Of a stretch of DNA of 64,000 nt, positions 8,417-17,907 are shown piece after piece. The DNA lies in the NCBI GenBank assembly GCA_010092695.1, contig JAADJJ010000001.1:2294001-2358000 (forward strand), given 5' to 3'. Each line of letters opens with the position of its first letter. Within the stretch, counting starts at the first letter, position 1. The translations under genes were made by a program, and so were the position numbers. The notes under the pieces are model-generated. The model did no database searches. It saw nothing but the letters and a program-made list of their open reading frames with translations, and was not told where the DNA came from. Origin of the DNA: Enterobacteriaceae bacterium 4M9. Its GTDB lineage: Bacteria; Pseudomonadota; Gammaproteobacteria; Enterobacterales; Enterobacteriaceae.

Positions 8417-9457
8417 ATGAGCGACACTGTCCGCGTAGGATTAATTGGCTACGGATATGCCAGCAAGACGTTTCATGCACCGCTGATTGTCGGTACGCCG
8501 GGCATGCAGCTGGCGGCAGTTTCCAGCAGTGATGCCTCAAAAGTTCACGCCGACTGGCCTGGCGTTGCGGTCGTTTCCAGCCCCACGGCACTGTTTGATG
8601 ACCCGAATCTGGATTTAATCGTTATCCCGACGCCGAATGACACCCACTTTCCGCTGGCAAAAGCCGCACTGGAAGCGGGCAAGCATGTCGTTGTGGATAA
8701 ACCGTTTACCGTGACGTTGTCACAGGCGCGGGAACTGGAGGCACTGGCGAAAAGCCGCGGTCTGGTGTTATCGGTGTTCCACAACCGCCGCTGGGACAGT
8801 GATTTTCTGACGATCAAATCGCTGCTCGCCGACGGCACGCTGGGTGAAGTCGCTTATTTTGAATCGCATTTTGACCGCTTTCGCCCACAGGTGCGCAACC
8901 GCTGGCGCGAGCAGGCGGGTGTAGGCAGCGGTATCTGGTACGACCTGGGGCCGCATCTGGTAGACCAGGCGTTGGTTTTGTTTGGTCAGCCAGTGAGCAT
9001 TTCGGTCGATCTCGCTCAGCTGCGCCCGGGTGCGCAAACCACCGACTATTTTCACGCTATCCTTAACTATCCGCAGCGGCGCGTGGTGTTGCATGCCAGC
9101 ATGCTGGCGGCGGCAGAGTCTGCACGTTATATCGTGCACGGTACCCGCGGCAGCTATGTGAAGTATGGACTTGACCCGCAGGAAGACCGGCTCAAGGCGG
9201 GCGAGCGCCCACCGCAGGAAGACTGGGGCTACGATATGCGCGATGGCGTGCTGACGCTCGCAGACGGTGACATGCTGGCCGAGAAACCGTTGCTGACGCT
9301 GCCGGGAAATTATCCGGCATATTATGCAGGCGTGCGCGATGCGCTCAACGGCCAGGGAGAAAACCCGGTGCCGGCAAGCCAGGCCATTCGCGTGATGGAG
9401 CTTATTGAGTTAGGTATCGAGTCGGCAAAACATCGCGCGGTACTGAATCTGACGTGA
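8417..9457 (+). CDS. ydgJ: Gfo/Idh/MocA family oxidoreductase YdgJ
   Basis: Predicted NAD(P)-dependent oxidoreductase of 346 residues, the E. coli length. The N-terminal Rossmann motif GLIGYGYASK binds the dinucleotide, and VVDKPFTVT carries the conserved Lys-Pro of the family. The substrate is unknown. The frame extends upstream, but ATG 8417 has GAGAGGA seven bases before it. It is transcribed away from cnu and ends in its own hairpin. Confidence 0.93.
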   Translation: MSDTVRVGLIGYGYASKTFHAPLIVGTPGMQLAAVSSSDASKVHADWPGVAVVSSPTALFDDPNLDLIVIPTPNDTHFPLAKAALEAGKHVVVDKPFTVTLSQARELEALAKSRGLVLSVFHNRRWDSDFLTIKSLLADGTLGEVAYFESHFDRFRPQVRNRWREQAGVGSGIWYDLGPHLVDQALVLFGQPVSISVDLAQLRPGAQTTDYFHAILNYPQRRVVLHASMLAAAESARYIVHGTRGSYVKYGLDPQEDRLKAGERPPQEDWGYDMRDGVLTLADGDMLAEKPLLTLPGNYPAYYAGVRDALNGQGENPVPASQAIRVMELIELGIESAKHRAVLNLT

Positions 9458-9498
9458 TTGTTGTTTTACGCGCCACCTGCGTGGCGTGTGCGGTTACG

Positions 9499-9520
9499 GG
9501 CTCGCATCGCGGGCCTTTTT
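9499..9520 (+). terminator. Terminator after ydgJ
   Basis: 7-bp stem with one G-U pair (ggctcgc / gcgggcc), a 3-nt loop and five T residues, 41 bp after the ydgJ stop. Confidence 0.65.
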
Positions 9521-9562
9521 ATTGCAAAGTATCGCCCCTCAAATGACATAACAGGACAGAGC

Positions 9563-10552
9563 ATGGGTTGGCTGCAGCGTCTGAAAATCGATAAATTTTT
9601 GCTCATAATGATTGTGGTTGTGGTGGTAGCCTCGCTGCTGCCTGCGCAGGGTGTGGCGAAGACAGGGTTTGAATACCTGACTACCGCGGCTATTGCGCTT
9701 TTGTTTTTTATGCATGGAGCAAAACTTTCGCGTGAGGCGATTCTGGCCGGCGCCGGGCACTGGCGGCTGCACCTGGTGGTTTTCTTAAGCACCTTTGCGC
9801 TATTTCCGCTGCTGGGGCTGGCCATGGCGTGGATCCCGCCGTCTATCCTGCCGCCGCCGCTGTTTATGGGTTTCCTTTATCTTTGCGCGTTGCCTGCGAC
9901 GGTGCAGTCGGCCATTGCCTTCACCTCGGTGGCCGGGGGCAACGTGGCGGCGGCCGTGTGTAGCGCCTCGGCCTCCAGCATACTCGGCATTTTCCTCTCG
10001 CCGGTGCTGGTGGGCGCGCTGATGCAAACCCAGGAAGGCAGTACCGATACGCTGCACGCCATTGGCAAAATTATCCTGCAGCTGATGGTGCCGTTTATCG
10101 TCGGCCATCTGTCGCGCCCGCTGATAGGCCGCTGGGTCGACAGACACAAAAAACTGATTAACCTCACGGACCGCTCCTCCATTCTGCTGGTGGTGTATGT
10201 CGCCTTCAGCGAAGCCGTGGTAGAAGGCATCTGGCACCAGGTGACGGGCATGGCGCTGCTGTGGGTACTGGTGATTTCACTGGTGCTGCTGGCAATTGTG
10301 CTGATCGTCAACACCTGGGCGGCACGGCTGCTTGGTTTTGATACTGCCGATGAAATTACTATTGTGTTTTGCGGCTCCAAGAAAAGCCTCGCCAACGGCG
10401 TGCCGATGGCGAATGTGCTGTTCCCGGCCAGTGCCGTGGGCATGATGGTGCTGCCGCTGATGATTTTTCACCAGATTCAGCTGATGGTGTGTGCCGTGCT
10501 GGCACAGCGCTATGCGCGCCGTCTACAGCAAAAAACGCCGCCCGTAGCCTGA
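9563..10552 (+). CDS. SBF-like (YfeH-type) bile acid:sodium symporter family transporter
   Basis: Membrane protein of 329 residues with about ten helices, matching the SBF-like family of which E. coli YfeH (332 residues) is a member. The family-typical region LCALPATVQSAIAFTS followed by GGN is present in the first half, and CGSKKSLANGVPMA in the second. The transported substrate is not known for this family. ATG 9563 is preferred over the longer frame because AGGACAGA precedes it at normal spacing and the hydrophobic segment begins soon after. E. coli K-12 has no gene between ydgJ and add, so this is an insertion relative to that map. Confidence 0.85.
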   Translation: MGWLQRLKIDKFLLIMIVVVVVASLLPAQGVAKTGFEYLTTAAIALLFFMHGAKLSREAILAGAGHWRLHLVVFLSTFALFPLLGLAMAWIPPSILPPPLFMGFLYLCALPATVQSAIAFTSVAGGNVAAAVCSASASSILGIFLSPVLVGALMQTQEGSTDTLHAIGKIILQLMVPFIVGHLSRPLIGRWVDRHKKLINLTDRSSILLVVYVAFSEAVVEGIWHQVTGMALLWVLVISLVLLAIVLIVNTWAARLLGFDTADEITIVFCGSKKSLANGVPMANVLFPASAVGMMVLPLMIFHQIQLMVCAVLAQRYARRLQQKTPPVA

Positions 10553-10560
10553 GGGCGGCG
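10530..10560 (-). terminator. Terminator of add
   Basis: 8-bp perfect stem (cgccgccc / gggcggcg) with a 9-nt loop. On the minus strand it is followed by a T run (A residues at 10530-10535). It overlaps the last codons of the converging transporter gene. Confidence 0.8.
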
Positions 10561-10567
10561 CATTGCT

Positions 10568-11569
10568 TTACACCGCGCGCACGCTTTCACGCAGCGCGCG
10601 TTTTTCTGCCTCTGACAGGAAGGCAATCTTCAGCCCGTTTTCCTGTGCGGTACGGATATGCGCCGCGCTCAGCCCTGCCTGAGGGGCTGCCTGCGTATAT
10701 TCGTGCACGATATCCACGCCCTGAACCGCCGGATCGTCTGAGTTAAGCGTGGCCAGAATGCCGCGATCAAGGAAGGTAACCAGCGGGTGCTCGGCAAGCG
10801 AACCGACAGTGCTGGTCTGAATGTTGGATGTCAGGCAGGATTCAATGCCAATACCTTGTTCGGCCAGGAAATCCATCAGCTTTTCATCTTCTGCGGCCTT
10901 AATACCGTGACCAATGCGCTCGGCGCCCAACTCGCGAATAGCCTGCCAGATGCTCTGCGGCCCGGCGGCCTCGCCAGCGTGTACGGTGATACGCCAGCCT
11001 GCATCGCGGGCGCGATTGAAGTGATTCAGGAACAGGCTACCGGGAAAGCCGATTTCATCACCGGCAAGATCGAGTGCGGTAATCGCGTCACGGTGTGCCA
11101 GCAGGCCTTCCAGTTCGGCCTCACAGGCCGCTTCGCCAAAGGTGCGGCTCAAAATGCCGATAAGTCGCGCCTGAACGCCATAATCACGCACGCCCTGGCG
11201 CACGCCGTCAATGACCGCTTCCACCACGCCTGCAACCGGCAGACCATGAGTCATCGCCATATAGCGCGGCGAGAAGCGCAATTCAACATAGTGCAGTCCC
11301 TGGCGGGCGGCGTCTTCCATATTCTCCAGCGCTACGCGGCGGCAGGCCTCAAGCGAACCCAATACTTTTACGCCCCAGTCGAGCTTTGCCAGGAAGCTTA
11401 CCAGGTCCGGCTGAGTTTCAGTCACCTGGACATAAGGGCGCAGTGTCTCAAGGGAATCAGCCGGGAGCGGCAGGTTGAACTGGCGGCCAAGTTCGAGGAT
11501 TGTCTGTGCGCGAATGTTGCCATCAAGGTGGCGGTGCAGGTCAGTTAACGGAAGGGATTTGTCGATCAT
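10568..11569 (-). CDS. add: Adenosine deaminase
   Basis: Deaminates adenosine and deoxyadenosine to inosine and deoxyinosine in purine salvage. Zinc and substrate residues are in place: HRHLDGN near the N-terminus (two His ligands), HAGEAAG (His and catalytic Glu, around residue 200) and LNSDDP (Asp pair). Length 333 as in E. coli. It faces away from a 750-bp gene-free region that presumably holds its promoter. Confidence 0.97.
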   Translation of the reverse strand: MIDKSLPLTDLHRHLDGNIRAQTILELGRQFNLPLPADSLETLRPYVQVTETQPDLVSFLAKLDWGVKVLGSLEACRRVALENMEDAARQGLHYVELRFSPRYMAMTHGLPVAGVVEAVIDGVRQGVRDYGVQARLIGILSRTFGEAACEAELEGLLAHRDAITALDLAGDEIGFPGSLFLNHFNRARDAGWRITVHAGEAAGPQSIWQAIRELGAERIGHGIKAAEDEKLMDFLAEQGIGIESCLTSNIQTSTVGSLAEHPLVTFLDRGILATLNSDDPAVQGVDIVHEYTQAAPQAGLSAAHIRTAQENGLKIAFLSEAEKRALRESVRAV

Positions 11570-11977
11570 GGTCGCACTCTTTTTTAGTTAAAGTGCAATC
11601 CATTATAAATCTTCCTGCGCTACGGGGCATTATCAGATTTATCTTCTGATGAAATTTGTTTTGATCGGGCGTTGCACTGGTCAGATGGAGTTTTTTGGCG
11701 TATTAGATTGGGCTATGCAGACGTTATGCAAAATCGCACAAGTTGATAAAAACGTTAAAAACAGCGTATTGCATCAAATTATCAGACAAACCGCGTGATT
11801 ATGAATATTAAGTTTGTAATATTTTATCGTAATACACATAGAAATGTGACTTTTGAGTTGATATATTGCCGCTTGCGGTCAGAGTCGAATGCATAATCAT
11901 TTTGCTTTGTCCCACTGCAATTGCGCCGTAATGGTGCAGCGTAGTCAGCCCGGCGTGCGCGGTGCTTTATGCAAGCG

Positions 11978-12005
11978 TTGACGTAACCGTGGTTGCATTT
12001 ATGGG
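11978..12005 (+). promoter_or_regulatory. Possible sigma-70 promoter for a small transcript
   Basis: TTGACG at 11978-11983, 16 bases, then TATGGG at 12000-12005. The -35 is good and the -10 is mediocre. It lies about 130 bp upstream of an isolated plus-strand terminator. Confidence 0.3.
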
Positions 12006-12011
12006 AAAAAC

Positions 12012-12157
12012 AATTAATTAACAGGGATTTGCGGGTGAGTTCTGCCAGTTGGCAGGCAATGCTTGATTGCTATGATGCAGTCACAGACCGGGGATGGTCC
12101 ACACCACGCGATAGAGATAGCCGCCTCATTCACCAGCCTTCGGGCTGGTTTTTTATT
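12012..12157 (+). ncRNA. Candidate small RNA ending in a strong terminator
   Basis: A perfect 7-bp stem (accagcc / ggctggt) with a stable ttcg tetraloop at 12132-12149, followed by tttttattttc, is a textbook rho-independent terminator on the plus strand. No plus-strand gene precedes it: add is on the minus strand and the frames here do not resemble proteins. Together with the promoter-like pair at 11978-12005 it would give a transcript of about 145 nt. The 5' end is a guess and I do not recognise the RNA as a known family. Confidence 0.35.
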
Positions 12158-12167
12158 TTCTACAGGC

Positions 12168-12201
12168 AAAAAAAAGCCGACATACCTGGCAAGTATGTCG
12201 G
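12168..12201 (-). terminator. Terminator of the malXY operon
   Basis: 9-bp perfect stem (ccgacatac / gtatgtcgg) with a 7-nt loop, followed on the minus strand by eight T residues. It lies about 125 bp past the malY stop. Confidence 0.8.
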
Positions 12202-12326
12202 TAAATGGTGTTGGCATATAACGTGAGGTGCTTTGTCCTCGAAACGTATAATGCCAGAGTAAGTCTTTTTGTGTGGTTACTTATCCTGGTTGTCGTCAAA
12301 GAAACGTAATGATTTGTGTAGCTTAG

Positions 12327-13511
12327 CTATTTTTTTGCCGCACGCACGGCGCGAATACCGGCAATCAGGCGCTGCACGCCGTCTTCAAGCTTCACGCGCG
12401 GGCAGCCGGCATTAAGACGAATAAATCCCGCACCTTCAGCACCGTAAGTAAAGCCAGGCATAATCGCCACTTTTTGCCGTTCAATGAGTTCTTGCTGTAA
12501 TGCATGGTCATCAAGGCCGAGCGGACGTAAATCAATCCACGCCAGATAGGTGGATTGCGGCATGCGCCAGGCTAATTCCGGGAAGGCACTGTTAAGCTCG
12601 CGGGCGATAAATTCCAGGTTGTCGCTCAGGTAGTCGCGCAGTGCATCCAGCCAGGGCGCCCCCTCACGATAGGCCGCGATGTGTGCCACCAGGGCCAGCA
12701 CCGCCGGGGAAGACAGTCCGTCCTGACCCTTGAGTACGTCAAGATAGCGCGCTTTGTCATCCGGGTTATGAACCAGCCCGTAAGCGCCGGTCAGCGCCGG
12801 AATGTTGAAGCTTTTGGATGCCGAGGTGATAAGCGCCCAGCGGTTGCGACCCACCTGTGTCCACGGCGTGTGGCGGTTTTCTCCCCATGTCATATCCATA
12901 TGAATTTCGTCGCTGATAACGCTGACGTTATGGCGCTCACACAACACGGCCATGTGCTCAAGCTCGTCCCGGGTCCAGACTTTGCCGGTCGGGTTGTGTG
13001 GGCTGCACAATAACATCAGCGTGCACTGCGGGCGCGCCAGCAGGGCTTCGAGCGCGCTCATATCGCACTGCCAGTCGCCGTCGATAAGCGTCAGTGGGGC
13101 GGCCAGCACCTGGCGGTCGTTACCGTTGATGGATTTAAAGAAGGCGTCGTAAGCCGGGGTGTGCACCAGCACTTCATCACCAGGAGCGCTCCACTGGCGA
13201 ATCAGTTGTGAGGCCATGTAAATCACCGACGGACCGTAAATAAGCTGCTGTTCGTCAATGTGTGCGCCAAAGCGGCTGGCAAACCAGTGGGCAATCGCAC
13301 TGCTGAATTGCGGGTTCTGCCAACGGCTGTAGCCGAGCACGCCGTGGTTAAGGCGCTGGGTCAGAGCGTTCAACACGCACGGGGCGGTGGGGAAATCCAT
13401 GTCGGAGATAGTGAAGGGGAGTAAATCGGGCGCGCCGAAGCGGTCGGCTACGTAGTCCCACTGCGTGCACCAGGTGCCGTGGCGGTCTACGGGAGTGGAA
13501 AAATCGAACAT
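12327..13511 (-). CDS. malY: MalY, PLP-dependent cystathionine beta-lyase and maltose regulon modulator
   Basis: Fold-type I aminotransferase-like enzyme with beta C-S lyase activity; in E. coli it also binds MalT and represses the maltose regulon. The 394 residues include the PLP contact region SDEIHMDM and the Schiff-base lysine segment SASKSFNIPAL. The start at 13511 has AGAGG just upstream. It follows malX after 47 bp, giving a malXY operon under MalI control. Confidence 0.95.
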   Translation of the reverse strand: MFDFSTPVDRHGTWCTQWDYVADRFGAPDLLPFTISDMDFPTAPCVLNALTQRLNHGVLGYSRWQNPQFSSAIAHWFASRFGAHIDEQQLIYGPSVIYMASQLIRQWSAPGDEVLVHTPAYDAFFKSINGNDRQVLAAPLTLIDGDWQCDMSALEALLARPQCTLMLLCSPHNPTGKVWTRDELEHMAVLCERHNVSVISDEIHMDMTWGENRHTPWTQVGRNRWALITSASKSFNIPALTGAYGLVHNPDDKARYLDVLKGQDGLSSPAVLALVAHIAAYREGAPWLDALRDYLSDNLEFIARELNSAFPELAWRMPQSTYLAWIDLRPLGLDDHALQQELIERQKVAIMPGFTYGAEGAGFIRLNAGCPRVKLEDGVQRLIAGIRAVRAAKK

Positions 13512-13558
13512 AGTACCTCTGAAAGACAGGCTCCCTCACGTAGAGGGAGCCGGGGAAA

Positions 13559-15151
13559 TTAAGCCTGAACGCTGTTCATCAGCAGTTCCATCTCATCTTT
13601 GACCGATTGCACCTGCGGTCCTATTACCACCTGTAAATTGTGCTGATTGAGCTGCACAACGCCAATGGCGCGCAGTTCTTTCAGGGCATCCGTGTCGACC
13701 AGCGACATGTCTTTTACCGACATACGCAAACGGGTGATGCAGTTATCAAGGCTAATGATGTTATCCGCACCGCCCAGTGCCGCCAGGATGGCCGGTACGT
13801 TGTAGCCGGATTTACCGATGGTGCCGCTGATGGCTTTTTCCACCTGGCTTGCCTTCTCAACGTCGCGACCCGGCGTTTTGATGTTAAAGCGCATGATGGC
13901 AAAGCGGAAGATGCCATAGTAAACCGCAAACCAGACGGCGGCCACGACCGGCACCATATACCATTTGGTGGACAGCCCATGCAGGATGCCGAAGACCACA
14001 AAGTCAATAACATTGCCGTCGGTGTTGCCGATAGTCACGCCAAGGATAGCCATCATGGTAAAGCCAAGGCCGGTCAGCAGCGCGTGAATGAGGTACAGCA
14101 CCGGAGCAACAAACAGGAACAGGAACTCCAGCGGTTCGGTGGTGCCGCCGACCACGCAAGCTACCACGCCTGAAATCAGCAGGCCTTTAATCTTGTGGCG
14201 GTTTTCCGGGCGAGCACAGTGGTACATTGCCAGGGCCGCACCCGGCAGGCCGCCCAGGAACGCCGGCATTTTACCCTGCGACAGGAAGCGGGTGGCGCTC
14301 TCGGCAAAGCCTTGAGTCTCAGGGCAGCTCAGCTGGGCCTGGAAGATGGTCAGCGCGCCACTCACGGTGTTGCCGCATACGTCAAGCGTGCCGCCTGCGT
14401 CGGTAAAGCGAATCAGCGCCACCAGAATGTGATGCAGACCAAACGGCAGCAGCAGACGTTCACCGGTACCAAAAATCATCGGCCCGAAGTCACCTGCGCT
14501 ATTGATAACATGCCCCAGTCCGGCGATGCCCATGGCAAAGAACGGCCAGATGAGCGGAATAACCAGACCAAACAGCCCCAGCACCAGCAACGTGATGATA
14601 GGCACAAAACGGGTGCCACCAAAGAACGCCAGCGCGTCCGGCAGGCGAATAGTGTGAAAGCGCTCATGCAACATAAACACGATAACGCCCACCATCACCG
14701 CACCCAGGATGCCGGTATCGATAGACTGAATGCCGAGAATGTTTTGAATGTTGTTAGCTTTAAGTATCTCTGCATCAGTGGTCGGCAGAATACCTTTGGC
14801 CGTGAGCCAGAAGTTAACCGCCAGATTCATCACCGCGTAGCCAACAAAGCCTGAGAAGGCAGCAACGCCTTTATTCTCACGTGCCAGACCAAGCGGAATG
14901 GCGATACAGAACATCACAGGCAGGAAGCTGAAGGCGAAAGAGCCGACTTTGCTCATCCAGGTAAACAGCAGTTGCAACACCGGGTTGCCGAGAAACGGCA
15001 GCAGAGTGATAACATCCCGGCTGCTCAGTGAACTGCCGATGCCCAGCATGATGCCGCAGAACGACAGCAGTGCAACTGGCAGCATGAAGGTTTTGCCAAG
15101 GCTCTGGAAAAACTCCCAGAGCGTAATTTTTTGCGTGGTTTTAGCCGTCAT
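13559..15151 (-). CDS. malX: PTS maltose/glucose-type EIICB component
   Basis: Sugar permease of the phosphotransferase system, 530 residues as in E. coli MalX. Residues 1 to about 420 are the membrane EIIC domain. The C-terminal EIIB domain has the phosphorylation-site cysteine in DNCITRLRMSV. E. coli MalX can transport glucose and maltose, but its natural substrate is unsettled. AGGGAG precedes the ATG. Divergent from malI across a 179-bp control region. Confidence 0.95.
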   Translation of the reverse strand: MTAKTTQKITLWEFFQSLGKTFMLPVALLSFCGIMLGIGSSLSSRDVITLLPFLGNPVLQLLFTWMSKVGSFAFSFLPVMFCIAIPLGLARENKGVAAFSGFVGYAVMNLAVNFWLTAKGILPTTDAEILKANNIQNILGIQSIDTGILGAVMVGVIVFMLHERFHTIRLPDALAFFGGTRFVPIITLLVLGLFGLVIPLIWPFFAMGIAGLGHVINSAGDFGPMIFGTGERLLLPFGLHHILVALIRFTDAGGTLDVCGNTVSGALTIFQAQLSCPETQGFAESATRFLSQGKMPAFLGGLPGAALAMYHCARPENRHKIKGLLISGVVACVVGGTTEPLEFLFLFVAPVLYLIHALLTGLGFTMMAILGVTIGNTDGNVIDFVVFGILHGLSTKWYMVPVVAAVWFAVYYGIFRFAIMRFNIKTPGRDVEKASQVEKAISGTIGKSGYNVPAILAALGGADNIISLDNCITRLRMSVKDMSLVDTDALKELRAIGVVQLNQHNLQVVIGPQVQSVKDEMELLMNSVQA

Positions 15152-15194
15152 TAACGACTCCCTGGAGAATGTATGGAAAGTAAACGCAGCGAAG

Positions 15195-15210
15195 GATAAA
15201 ACGTTTTACC
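15195..15210. promoter_or_regulatory. MalI operator at malX
   Basis: GATAAAACGTTTTACC, one base off the perfect palindrome found at 15274-15289. It is 44 bp upstream of the malX start, where it would block malXY transcription. The core matches the operator reported for MalI in E. coli. Confidence 0.8.
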
Positions 15211-15273
15211 TTATTTTTTTACAGACAATTCCTGGTAATTTGATGTTGTTAACAGATTTCACTGGCTCAGATA

Positions 15274-15289
15274 GATAAAACGTTTTATC
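15274..15289. promoter_or_regulatory. MalI operator at malI
   Basis: GATAAAACGTTTTATC, a perfect 16-bp palindrome 41 bp upstream of malI. It is a LacI-family type site with central CG, and would give autorepression. Its centre is 79 bp from that of the malX-proximal copy. Confidence 0.85.
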
Positions 15290-15330
15290 CATCACGAAAT
15301 CTGATTTCTGACGTAATAAAAGAGACGGCA

Positions 15331-16362
15331 ATGACGCTGCTAAAACGAATCACCATTAACGATGTGGCGCAGGCCGCTGGCGTGTCGGTCAGTACAGTGT
15401 CGCTGGTGCTGAGCGGTAAAGGGCGTATTTCCAGCGCGACAGGGGAGCGCGTAAATGCCGCCGTGGAGAAACTGGGTTTTGTGCGCAACCAGCAGGCGGT
15501 AGCGCTGCGCGGTGGCCACAGCGGTGGCATTGGGGTCGTTGTTCACGACTTGTGCCACCCGTTTTATGCTGAGCTAACGGCAGGGCTGGCTGAGGAACTG
15601 GAGCAAAACGGACGCACCCTGACGCTGCTACAGGACGGGGGTGATGCCGAGCGCCTGCAACAATGCGTGGACAGACTGATAGCCCAGGGCGTGGACGGTA
15701 TTGTGATTGTGGGCGCCAGCGGCGGCTGGGCTGAACTGCGTGAGCGCGCGGCGCAAAGCGGTGTCGCGCTGCTGTTTGCCTCCTGGGCAAGCCATCCTGA
15801 TGAGGTGGCGATGGTGCGCCCGGACAATCAACAAGCTGCGAGGCTGATAACCGAGCATCTGATTAAAAAAGGGCATCAGCGCATTGCCTGGCTTGGTGGG
15901 CACAGCGCGTCACTCACGCGCGCCGAGCGGCTGGGCGGGTTTTGCGCCACGCTGTTGCAGTATGGGTTGCCGTTTCACAGCCAGTGGATTATTGAATGCG
16001 AATCCACCCAGCGGCGGGCCGCTGAAGCGGTGGCGAATTTGTTACACCGTAACCCAACCATTACCGCGGTGGTATGCCACAACAGCACCATTGCTATGGG
16101 GGCCTGGTTCGGTTTACTACGCGCCGGGCGTCAGAGCGGTGAGGACAGTTTTGCCAGCTATTATGATCACCAGGTGGCGCTGGCGGCATTTGCCGACGTG
16201 CCGGAGGCGAGGCTTGACGACGTGCCTGTCACCTGGGTGACCACACCTGCCAGAGAAATTGGCCGCAGCGCGGCGCAGCGTATTTTGCACAGTCAGCCTG
16301 AAGAGCGGCGAGCAGCCGGGAATGTTATTGTGCCAGCGAGACTGGTCAGGCATCAGGGATGA
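15331..16362 (+). CDS. malI: MalI, LacI-family repressor of malXY
   Basis: Transcriptional repressor of 343 residues. The N-terminal LacI-type helix-turn-helix (ITINDVAQAAGVSVSTVSLVL) is followed by the hinge and a periplasmic-binding-protein-like effector domain. It is divergent from malXY and flanked by two palindromic operators of the MalI type. The E. coli homologue has 342 residues and the effector is not established. Start has AAGAGACGG upstream. Confidence 0.95.
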   Translation: MTLLKRITINDVAQAAGVSVSTVSLVLSGKGRISSATGERVNAAVEKLGFVRNQQAVALRGGHSGGIGVVVHDLCHPFYAELTAGLAEELEQNGRTLTLLQDGGDAERLQQCVDRLIAQGVDGIVIVGASGGWAELRERAAQSGVALLFASWASHPDEVAMVRPDNQQAARLITEHLIKKGHQRIAWLGGHSASLTRAERLGGFCATLLQYGLPFHSQWIIECESTQRRAAEAVANLLHRNPTITAVVCHNSTIAMGAWFGLLRAGRQSGEDSFASYYDHQVALAAFADVPEARLDDVPVTWVTTPAREIGRSAAQRILHSQPEERRAAGNVIVPARLVRHQG

Positions 16363-16364
16363 TG

Positions 16365-16388
16365 GCGGCCCGCGAGCGGGGCCGCCGG
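16365..16388. terminator. GC-rich hairpin between malI and ydgA
   Basis: ggcggccc / ggggccgcc arms in the 33-bp gap between two converging genes. There is no T tract, so it may be a weak or rho-assisted terminator for either side. Confidence 0.4.
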
Positions 16389-16395
16389 TAAGACA

Positions 16396-17907
16396 TTATT
16401 GTGCAGGCGGGATAACCGGCGGCTGCGGCGCTTCTTCTGGCTGCGCGTCGTTATCCAGCTCCGGGGCCAGACCAAACATGCCGAGCAGCTGCTCAAGCGC
16501 CATCTGCTGACCGTTGAGGGTCGCGGTGCCGCCGCTGTACTGCAGGCTGGTGGTGATGGCATCGTCCGTTACCGTCGTCAGGCGGAACATCTGACCCATC
16601 GCCGCCAGGCCTTTCACCTGCTGGCTTGCCAGTTTGCTGGCTTCGTCCTGCTGATAGCCTTCAATCTTCGCGACCTGCGTCATCAACTCCGTTGCCATCG
16701 GCATCGGAATGGTCAGCTTGCCGTCAATGGACTTGATGGCCGTACTCAGATCCTGCGCAACCGGCTCTTTAAGGAACAGCGACAGCGTGAGTGAACTCTC
16801 TCCCTTATCATTCTTCCAGCTTAGTGGTGCGATGGTGACCACCGGCTCACCTTTGAGCAGTACCGGCAGGCTTGAAAGCAGGGCGTCCAGCGCTTTTTCC
16901 TGGTAAAGCTCAGGGTTGTCTTCAATGCCCGGTTGTGCCATCAGCGCCTGGGTTTTGGCGTTATACATCTGGCTGAACTGGTGTGCTGCCGCGCCGTCAA
17001 TCTTGCTTACTTTCAGCGTCAACCCGCCCTGGCCCATGTCCTGGTTCTGCATACGCAGTTTATCAAGCGTGTAGCTTATTTCGCCATTGAGGGTTTTGCC
17101 GTCGGCGTCAGGTGCGGATTTACCGTTGATGTTAAGGCCGTCGAGCACCGCCATTTCCTTGCCTTCTACCGCCACCGCGAGCTTGTCGAGACTCAGCGTC
17201 TGGCTGCCTACGCGCTCCTGGAAGGTGGAAAGGTTGGTTTCGCCGTCGGTTTTAAGGTTATTAAACGTCAGCTGTACCTGCTGACCGTATTCATTCGGTG
17301 TGGATACCAGGCCGCTGTCCGCAGAGCCCTTGAGAGAAACGTTATCGCCTTTGGCATCGGCATCAGCCGTAAAGCTGCCGCCGCTAAAGGTGATTTTGAC
17401 TTTATCTTTAACGTAATCAAGCGGGAGCAGGGTGATATCTGACGATGTGGCACCGCTGTAACCAACGCGGGTGTCAATATCGGCAAAGGATTTTCCCTTT
17501 GCCATATCAAACAGCGCCTGAGTGGTGGCATTTTTCTCAAGCACTGTATGCACGGAAGCCATAGAAGGTATCAGGTTGAACTTTTTGAGCTGTGCGAAGG
17601 GGAATGGACCATGATCGACCGTTTCGCTGAACACCACGCTCTGATCTTTTTGCAACCAGCTATTTTTCGCGCTGGCGTCGGGTTTGACGACCAGCTGCAA
17701 CTGGCTGCTGAATACGTTGCGCTGGTAGTTCTCATATCCGATAGTCAGGCCGGCATCAGGAGCGGCGACTTTAAGCTGGCTGTTGGCTTCGACGATGGCG
17801 TCGTTGATACGTTTTTCAAGCTGTTTGCCCGTATACCATGCGCTGCCGGTCCAGACTGCGCCGAGTGCCACAATAATGCCAACAGCAACCAGAGATTTTT
17901 TCATCAT
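16396..17907 (-). CDS. ydgA: YdgA family protein (DUF945)
   Basis: 503-residue protein of the DUF945 family. An N-terminal hydrophobic segment (MMKKSLVAVGIIVALGAVW) acts as membrane anchor or signal, with the rest expected in the periplasm. The function is unknown; E. coli YdgA (502 residues) is a close match in the DHGPFP and APLSWKN regions. ATG 17907 and 17904 are adjacent, and AGGAAATGAC precedes the first. The C-terminus is Pro-rich (QPPVIPPAQ). Confidence 0.9.
   Translation of the reverse strand: MMKKSLVAVGIIVALGAVWTGSAWYTGKQLEKRINDAIVEANSQLKVAAPDAGLTIGYENYQRNVFSSQLQLVVKPDASAKNSWLQKDQSVVFSETVDHGPFPFAQLKKFNLIPSMASVHTVLEKNATTQALFDMAKGKSFADIDTRVGYSGATSSDITLLPLDYVKDKVKITFSGGSFTADADAKGDNVSLKGSADSGLVSTPNEYGQQVQLTFNNLKTDGETNLSTFQERVGSQTLSLDKLAVAVEGKEMAVLDGLNINGKSAPDADGKTLNGEISYTLDKLRMQNQDMGQGGLTLKVSKIDGAAAHQFSQMYNAKTQALMAQPGIEDNPELYQEKALDALLSSLPVLLKGEPVVTIAPLSWKNDKGESSLTLSLFLKEPVAQDLSTAIKSIDGKLTIPMPMATELMTQVAKIEGYQQDEASKLASQQVKGLAAMGQMFRLTTVTDDAITTSLQYSGGTATLNGQQMALEQLLGMFGLAPELDNDAQPEEAPQPPVIPPAQ

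Larger units (their letters stand above)
11570..12326. other. 757-bp gene-free region between add and malY
   Basis: AT-rich in its right-of-add part (11580-11900), then a more GC-rich 250-bp section. It contains the add promoter region, a promoter-like pair with a plus-strand terminator (candidate small RNA at about 12012-12157), and the malXY terminator. No frame looks like a protein. Confidence 0.6.
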
